Positions 7,352 to 12,037 of a stretch of DNA of 12,037 nt are shown piece by piece; positions within the stretch are counted from its first letter, which is position 1; each line of letters opens with the position of its first letter. Under the pieces are notes generated by a model. It had not been told where the DNA came from, did no database searches, and was given only the letters and a program-made list of their open reading frames with translations. This DNA is from Bacillaceae bacterium UBA7792 (GTDB taxonomy: Bacteria; Bacillota; Bacilli; Bacillales; Cytobacillaceae): contig DLCS01000037.1 in NCBI GenBank assembly GCA_002480735.1, forward strand, positions 1 to 12,037, in the 5' to 3' direction. The position numbers and the translations under genes are program-made.

Positions 7352-8557
7352 ATGAATCCATATGTAGAAGTCAGGAATGTCTCAAAGATTTTTGGCAAAT
7401 CTCCTAAATCTGCTATTAATTTATTGAAACAGGGTAAAACAAAAAGAGAAATTTTGAAAGAGACTGGGCAGACAGTCGGAGTTAATAATGTAAATTTCAG
7501 TATTTATCCTGGCGAAATTTTTGTCATTATGGGCTTATCCGGAAGTGGCAAATCAACCTTAATCCGCATGTTTAACAGATTGATCGATCCTACTATCGGA
7601 GAGATTTTGATAAAAGGTGAGGATATTGTTAAGATGAACGCTTCCAGACTAAGAGAAGTCAGACAAAATAAAATCAGTATGGTCTTTCAAAATTTTGCAC
7701 TATTTCCTCATAAAACGATCTTAGAAAACACCGAGTTTGGCCTCGAAATAAAGAATGTGTCTCCAGATGAGCGCAGAGAAAAAGCGATGAATGCCCTGGA
7801 AGTTGTCGGATTAAAAGGCTACGAAAATCAATTGCCATCTCAGCTGAGCGGAGGAATGCAGCAGAGGGTGGGCCTTGCTCGAGCTCTTGCAAGCGAAACA
7901 GATATTTTATTAATGGATGAAGCTTTCAGTGCCCTTGATCCTTTAATTCGTAAAGACATGCAGGATGAGTTAATTGAAATTCAAGAAAAGTACAAGAAAA
8001 CAATTATTTTTATCACCCATGACCTAGATGAAGCATTGCGGATTGGGGATCGAATTGCCTTAATGAAAGACGGCAGTGTCATTCAACTAGGAACCCCTGA
8101 GCAAATTATGATGAATCCTGCAAATGAATTTGTTGAGAAGTTTGTTGAAGACGTCGATCTGTCGAAAGTATTAACCGCATCACATGTGATGAAACGAGCG
8201 GAAAGAATTGGTGTGGACAGAGGACCAAGAGTCGCGCTGGAAATTATGAGGAAACAAGGATATTCCAGCATATTTGTGGTAGATCGCAAACTGAAGTTAT
8301 TGGGAGCATTGACCGCAGAACAAGCGCGACAGGGAATAAGTACAAACCAATCCATTTCGGAAGTCATGACGACCGACATTCCAACTGTTGCAGAAGATAC
8401 GTTCCTTGCAGATTTAATGGATGTGATGGCAACCTCAAGCTTGCCGATATCAGTTGTTGACGAAGAGAACCGAATAAAAGGCGTTGTTATTCGTGGTGCC
8501 GTCATTGGTGCTTTAGCCGGAAATAAAGATTCTTTGAACGACTTGGAGAGTGATTAA
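7352..8557 (+). CDS. opuAA: glycine betaine ABC transporter ATP-binding protein with CBS domains (OpuAA)
   Basis: The ATPase that powers compatible-solute uptake, 401 residues on the inner face of the membrane. It has an N-terminal extension typical of ProV/OpuAA, a Walker A motif GLSGSGKST with Lys67, a Q-loop (VFQNFALFPH), the signature LSGGMQQRV (from Leu165), Walker B ILLMDE with catalytic Glu190, and the switch His in ITHDLDEA. Residues from about 265 to 390 form two CBS domains, which in Lactococcus OpuA sense ionic strength or cyclic di-AMP. The tail is acidic (NDLESD). The ATG at 7352 is preferred over the TTG one codon earlier because GAGGTG (7341-7346) is then well spaced. The downstream gene supplies permease and binding functions. 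Osmotic regulation is inferred from the family. Confidence 0.95.
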   Translation: MNPYVEVRNVSKIFGKSPKSAINLLKQGKTKREILKETGQTVGVNNVNFSIYPGEIFVIMGLSGSGKSTLIRMFNRLIDPTIGEILIKGEDIVKMNASRLREVRQNKISMVFQNFALFPHKTILENTEFGLEIKNVSPDERREKAMNALEVVGLKGYENQLPSQLSGGMQQRVGLARALASETDILLMDEAFSALDPLIRKDMQDELIEIQEKYKKTIIFITHDLDEALRIGDRIALMKDGSVIQLGTPEQIMMNPANEFVEKFVEDVDLSKVLTASHVMKRAERIGVDRGPRVALEIMRKQGYSSIFVVDRKLKLLGALTAEQARQGISTNQSISEVMTTDIPTVAEDTFLADLMDVMATSSLPISVVDEENRIKGVVIRGAVIGALAGNKDSLNDLESD

Positions 8558-8561
8558 TTAA

Positions 8562-10289
8562 ATGAATATACCAAAAATTCCACTTGGTGAGTGGATAGAT
8601 TCTCTAGTCGGATGGGTAACCGTTACTTTTTCCGCCTTTTTTTCCTTTTTAACCAGCTTAATCGAAGGTCTATTAAATATCATAATTGATGTATTAAGTG
8701 TAGGTCCCCCAATCGTATTAATCTGTATCCTAGGATTATTGGTTACATATACCAGCCGATGGCCATTAGGTATATTTGCGTTAATTAGCTTACTGCTGAT
8801 TGATAATCTTGGTTATTGGGATTCAAGTATCCAAACCCTCGCTATTGTTTTATTATCTGGATTGTTAACAATCACAATTGGGATCCCGATAGGAATATGG
8901 TGTGCACAAAGAAAAACTGTACAAAACATTGTAACGCCTATTTTAGATTTCATGCAAACTATGCCCGCATTTGTTTATTTAATTCCATCCATTCTATTCT
9001 TTGGAATTGGCATTGTTCCAGGGATTATCGCATCCTTTATTTTCGCGATAGCACCAACCATTCGCATGACTAATCTCGGTATTCAGGAAGTGCCTAAAGA
9101 TTTAATCGAAGCAGCGGATGCATTTGGTTCAAGTAACAGTCAAAAATTGTTCAAAGTCCAATTACCTCTAGCAACTCCAACAATTATGGCGGGAATTAAC
9201 CAAAGTATCATGCTTGCTTTATCTATGGTTGTAACAGCCTCTCTCGTTGGAGCACCTGGACTTGGGGCAGATGTTTACCGGGCTGTCAGCCAAATTAATG
9301 TTGGTCAAGGCTTTGAGGCGGGGTTATCGATTGTCTTTATCGCAATTATACTCGACCGTATTACACAAAACCTGCGTAAGCCAGCTTATGAGGGGATTTT
9401 AAAGAGAAAAATTGTTTTTTCAATTTTAGCTGTGCTTGTAGTTGTGACCGCAATCGTATTGGTATTTTTAAAAGACAATACTGGGAATGAGAATGCTAAT
9501 GGGATTGGTGCCCAAACAGATTATAAAATTATCGGTATTGAACCTGGTGCAGGAATCATGGCACAGGCCAAGAATTCACTAACCGATTACGGGTTGGATG
9601 ATTGGAAAATTGTTGAAGGCTCCTCAGCTGCAATGGTTGCTGAATTAAAGAAGGCTATTGATAATCAAAAACCCATTATTGTTACTGGATGGTCACCACA
9701 CTGGATGTTTCAAGCATTCGATTTAAAATATCTTGACGATCCGAATAATACCTTTGGTGGGGCTGAACATATTAATACTATTGTAAGAAAAGGACTTGAG
9801 CAGGATGCTCCTGGTGCCTATACAATTCTCGATCAATTCTCCTGGAATATAAGTGATATGGAAGCTGTTATGGTTGAAGTGCATAAAGGGATGGATCCAG
9901 CTGAAGCAGCTGAAAAATGGGTAGCGGCAAACCCAGACAAAGTAGCAGAATGGACAAATGGAGCCCAATCCGGAAATGGTGAACCAATCAAACTAGTGTA
10001 TGTTGCCTGGGATACTGAACTAGCAAGTACAAATGTCATTGGAACGGTCCTTAGACAAAATGGATACGATGTGACTCTGAGCCAGGTTGAAGTTGGACCG
10101 ATGTTTGCGGGGGTTGCGAACGGAAGTGCTGATGCAATGGTAGCAGCTTGGCTACCGAGCACCCATCTTGAATATTATAATACCTATAAAAAGGATATCG
10201 TTGATCTTGGACCAAATCTTCAAGGAACGAAAAATGGACTTGTTGTACCCAAGTATGTGGAAATTGATTCGATAGATGACTTAAAATAA
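8562..10289 (+). CDS. opuABC: fused glycine betaine permease and substrate-binding protein (OpuABC)
   Basis: A 575-residue membrane protein that joins the OpuAB permease and the OpuAC binding domain of a betaine importer. Residues 1 to about 280 hold an N-terminal amphipathic scaffold, several transmembrane helices and the EAA loop (IEAADAFGSS, Glu183). A further helix at about 284-303 and a short Gly/Asn-rich linker lead to the external domain from about residue 320 to the end. That domain keeps the aromatic cage for the quaternary ammonium group: Trp377 (GWSPHW), Trp483 (VAWDTE), Trp530 (AAWLPSTH) and His535. Their spacing of 106, 47 and 5 residues equals that of B. subtilis OpuAC (Trp72, Trp178, Trp225, His230). 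It starts four bases after the ATPase gene, with GGAGAG (8545-8550) at a rather long spacing of 11. The fused layout is known from Lactococcus; in B. subtilis the two parts are separate genes. Confidence 0.95.
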   Translation: MNIPKIPLGEWIDSLVGWVTVTFSAFFSFLTSLIEGLLNIIIDVLSVGPPIVLICILGLLVTYTSRWPLGIFALISLLLIDNLGYWDSSIQTLAIVLLSGLLTITIGIPIGIWCAQRKTVQNIVTPILDFMQTMPAFVYLIPSILFFGIGIVPGIIASFIFAIAPTIRMTNLGIQEVPKDLIEAADAFGSSNSQKLFKVQLPLATPTIMAGINQSIMLALSMVVTASLVGAPGLGADVYRAVSQINVGQGFEAGLSIVFIAIILDRITQNLRKPAYEGILKRKIVFSILAVLVVVTAIVLVFLKDNTGNENANGIGAQTDYKIIGIEPGAGIMAQAKNSLTDYGLDDWKIVEGSSAAMVAELKKAIDNQKPIIVTGWSPHWMFQAFDLKYLDDPNNTFGGAEHINTIVRKGLEQDAPGAYTILDQFSWNISDMEAVMVEVHKGMDPAEAAEKWVAANPDKVAEWTNGAQSGNGEPIKLVYVAWDTELASTNVIGTVLRQNGYDVTLSQVEVGPMFAGVANGSADAMVAAWLPSTHLEYYNTYKKDIVDLGPNLQGTKNGLVVPKYVEIDSIDDLK

Positions 10290-10384
10290 AAATGTTGGAC
10301 TTTAAGGATTACGGTAGTTAAGCATCTGCGTAAATAAAAACCCACCCGTTATCTGATATTATTACTTCTGTGAAGAAAGCGATA

Positions 10385-10418
10385 AAAAGGATGGCTAGAT
10401 TGTTCTAACCATCCTTTT
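10385..10418 (+). terminator. bidirectional terminator between convergent genes
   Basis: AAAAGGATGG (10385-10394) pairs with CCATCCTTTT (10409-10418). Past one C/A mismatch, TAGA and TCTA extend the stem to a small loop. A and T runs on both sides let it stop transcripts from the opuA operon and from the aldo-keto reductase gene. The rest of 10290-10424 shows nothing recognisable. Confidence 0.88.
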
Positions 10419-10424
10419 CATTAT

Positions 10425-11267
10425 TTAGTCCTCAAATCCAACGCTCATCTCATCTGGGTTAGAGCCTACTCGTTCATTTTTGTTAAGTGCGCTGATTTTT
10501 TCCATGTCTTCGCTCGATAATTCGAAATCAAAGATATCCGAATTTTCGATAATGCGGTGTTCCTTAATTGATTTTGGAATAGTGACAACCTTGTTCTGTA
10601 AATCCCAGCGTAAAATAATCTGCGCGGCAGATTTCTGATATTTCTCGGCAATTTCATTAATGGTTGGCTCGCTCAAAAGTTGTCCTTGTTTAAGCGGGGA
10701 CCATGCTTCTAGTTGGATGCCCTCTTTTTGACAGAAGCTTCGTAGCTCTTCCTGCGTTAAGTGTGGATGATATTCCACCTGATTGACCATTGGCTTGATT
10801 TCGCAATCAGATAACAAATCCTCTAAATGATGGATATGGAAATTGCTCACACCGATGGCACGTACACGCCCATCCTTATATAGCTTCTCTAGGGCTTTCC
10901 ATGTTTCCTTGTACTTGTTCTTGCCAGGCCAATGGATTAAATACAAGTCTAAATAATCAAGCCCGAGCTTATTAAGACTAGTGTCAAAGGCTTTAAGAGT
11001 GGACTCATAGCCTTGGTCAGAGTTCCAAACCTTTGAAGTAATGAACAAGTCCTCTCTGGCAGCTCCAGATTCTCTAATGGCTTGCCCCACGCCCTCTTCA
11101 TTTTGGTAAATGGCAGCAGTGTCAATGCTTTTATAGCCGTGTTTAATCGCTGCTTTTACGGCTTCAACGACTTCTGAGCCTTCTTTTACCTTGAAAACTC
11201 CAAGTCCAAACCATGGCATTTTCACACCGTTATGTAGGGTAGTTGTGTCCTGTAAGCTTGTTGGCAT
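10425..11267 (-). CDS. aldo-keto reductase, YtbE/YvgN-like
   Basis: A soluble NADPH-dependent reductase of aldehydes and ketones, 280 residues with a TIM-barrel fold. The catalytic tetrad of the family is visible: Asp49 (SIDTAAIY), Tyr54, Lys79 (FITSKVW) and His112 (YLIHWPG). Also present are the family segments GVSNF, NQVEYHP and the cofactor-binding IPKSIKEHR near the C-terminus, whose Lys, Ser and Arg favour NADPH. The start at 11267 is chosen because AGGAGG lies seven bases upstream (11275-11280 on the other strand). An in-frame ATG at 11285 lies upstream of that site and is rejected. Length and sequence resemble Bacillus YtbE and YvgN, implicated in detoxifying methylglyoxal and similar carbonyls. 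The true substrate cannot be read from the sequence. Confidence 0.94.
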   Translation of the reverse strand: MPTSLQDTTTLHNGVKMPWFGLGVFKVKEGSEVVEAVKAAIKHGYKSIDTAAIYQNEEGVGQAIRESGAAREDLFITSKVWNSDQGYESTLKAFDTSLNKLGLDYLDLYLIHWPGKNKYKETWKALEKLYKDGRVRAIGVSNFHIHHLEDLLSDCEIKPMVNQVEYHPHLTQEELRSFCQKEGIQLEAWSPLKQGQLLSEPTINEIAEKYQKSAAQIILRWDLQNKVVTIPKSIKEHRIIENSDIFDFELSSEDMEKISALNKNERVGSNPDEMSVGFED

Positions 11268-11309
11268 TTCGTTTCCTCCTATCATAAATTGGATATAATT
11301 ACATACTCT

Positions 11310-11339
11310 ATTATGCCTGTTCCTTCATAGAAAAACCAA
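11310..11339 (-). promoter_or_regulatory. possible promoter of the aldo-keto reductase gene
   Basis: On the - strand, TTGGTT (11334-11339) and CATAAT (11310-11315) are separated by 18 bases. The -10 box is good and the -35 is weak. It lies in the 81-base gap between the YitT-family gene and the reductase gene, and no terminator is seen in that gap, so read-through from upstream is also possible. Confidence 0.33.
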
Positions 11340-11348
11340 AGAAACGAT

Positions 11349-12037
11349 TTAATGGATGTCTCGTTTTTTAAATCTTCCACCACGTACCTCTGCGATATCC
11401 GCGACAGCAAGAAAGGCAGAGGGATCGATTTCCTCGACGATGAGCTTTAGTTTTGCTTCCTCCAATCGAGTAATGACGCAAAAAATTACTTTTTTATCAT
11501 CGCCGGTAAAAGCACCTTCCCCTTTTAAGTAGGTAACTCCACGTCCTAAGCGGGCAAGAATCGCTTCGCCAATTTCCTGATGATCTTCACTTATGATCCA
11601 AGCGGATTTCGATTGGTCGATCCCTTCTATGACAATGTCAATCGTCTTAAAGGTAATGGCATAGGCGAGAATCGAGTACATCGCCCGATCCCAACCAAAG
11701 ACAAATCCTCCCCAACCAAAAATAAATATGTTGAAGAACATAATAAACTCACCAACAGAGAAGGGAAGTTTTTTGTTAAGAAGAATGGCTAATACCTCTG
11801 TTCCATCAAGACATCCGCCATAGCGAATGACTAACCCTACGCCGCTACCAAGAATAATCCCACCGAAAACGGTAGCAAGCAGCATATCATCTGTAAAGGC
11901 TGGTATCTTATGCAGATAGGTGGTCGAAATGGACATAATGGTAATCCCTAGAATGGTAGAGAAAGCAAAGGTCTTTCCAATTTGCTTATAGCCAATATAG
12001 AAAAAAGGAACGTTCAGGAAGAACAGGAATAAGCCTA
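11349..12037 (-). CDS. YitT family membrane protein with C-terminal DUF2179 (partial, 5' end outside window)
   Basis: A polytopic membrane protein of the YitT/DUF161 family with unknown molecular function. The frame stays open to the right edge: the codons from 12035 downward read GLFLFFLNVPFFYIGYKQIGK, which fits the family, so the ATG at 11936 is internal and the true start lies outside. The visible part has several hydrophobic helices, including FGGIILGSGVGLVIRYGG and the GGCLDGTEVLA segment common in this family. A soluble cytoplasmic DUF2179 domain follows (about the last 80 residues), with GRGVTYLKGEGAFTGDDKKVIFCV in its middle. About 229 residues are seen of a usual 280-290. It reads in the same direction as the aldo-keto reductase gene, with an 81-base gap. 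Confidence 0.92.
   Translation of the reverse strand, partial: GLFLFFLNVPFFYIGYKQIGKTFAFSTILGITIMSISTTYLHKIPAFTDDMLLATVFGGIILGSGVGLVIRYGGCLDGTEVLAILLNKKLPFSVGEFIMFFNIFIFGWGGFVFGWDRAMYSILAYAITFKTIDIVIEGIDQSKSAWIISEDHQEIGEAILARLGRGVTYLKGEGAFTGDDKKVIFCVITRLEEAKLKLIVEEIDPSAFLAVADIAEVRGGRFKKRDIH

Noticed and set aside
8083..8505. A 140-codon open frame on the - strand inside the opuAA gene, and similar antisense frames elsewhere
   Set aside because: It lies fully antisense to a strongly supported gene, has no ribosome binding site that I can see and resembles no family I know.
9500..10289. A possible circular permutation of the betaine-binding domain, because segments appear in a different order from ProX/GbuC-type proteins
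   Set aside because: The order and the Trp/His spacing match B. subtilis OpuAC as I recall it, so this is the normal OpuAC arrangement.
11268..11285. Alternative start of the aldo-keto reductase at 11285
   Set aside because: The AGGAGG site would then lie inside the coding sequence; it is correctly placed for the ATG at 11265-11267.
11934..11936. ATG at 11936 as the start of the YitT-family gene
   Set aside because: The frame stays open to the window edge and encodes further family-like membrane sequence, so this Met is internal.

Overview
The window looks like the chromosome of a low-GC Gram-positive bacterium of the Bacillaceae. It is AT-rich, has strong AGGAGG-type ribosome binding sites, a lipoprotein signal peptide with an LAGC lipobox, U-tailed hairpin terminators, and gene content resembling Bacillus maltodextrin, OpuA, YtbE and YitT loci. 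No tRNA, rRNA, CRISPR array, insertion sequence or phage gene is visible.

Region 1 (1-7202) is an alpha-glucoside uptake and hydrolysis locus on the + strand. It opens with the C-terminal two thirds of a GH13 alpha-glucosidase that enters from the left edge. A 219-bp regulatory gap follows, with an extended -10 promoter and two LacI-type operators whose centres are 43 bp apart. The operon then runs: sugar-binding lipoprotein, a 17-bp hairpin with a TTCG loop, two CUT1 ABC permeases overlapping by one base, a LacI-family regulator, and a second complete GH13 alpha-glucosidase. It ends in a perfect palindromic terminator. No ATP-binding subunit is present, so a shared MsmX-type ATPase encoded elsewhere is expected. 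The binding protein and permeases would import short alpha-glucosides and the two hydrolases would cut them inside the cell. The regulator probably represses the promoter and, being in the operon, its own synthesis. The two hydrolases differ at the residue after the catalytic nucleophile (Val against Ala), which suggests different linkage preferences.

Region 2 (7203-10424) is a glycine betaine ABC transporter operon of the OpuA type on the + strand. It has an ATPase with tandem CBS domains, then one polypeptide that joins the permease to the substrate-binding domain. The latter is the Lactococcus OpuABC layout rather than the three-gene B. subtilis layout. It would import compatible solutes under osmotic stress. 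A hairpin at 10385-10418 lies between this operon and the convergent gene that follows.

Region 3 (10425-12037) is on the - strand: a YitT-family membrane protein entering from the right edge, then an aldo-keto reductase of the YtbE/YvgN type with its own strong ribosome binding site.

Most of the window is well-understood metabolism and transport. I did not see a credible undescribed system. The points most worth a second look are the double operator, the hairpin inside the operon, the Val/Ala difference between the two glucosidases, the missing ATPase and the OpuABC fusion.
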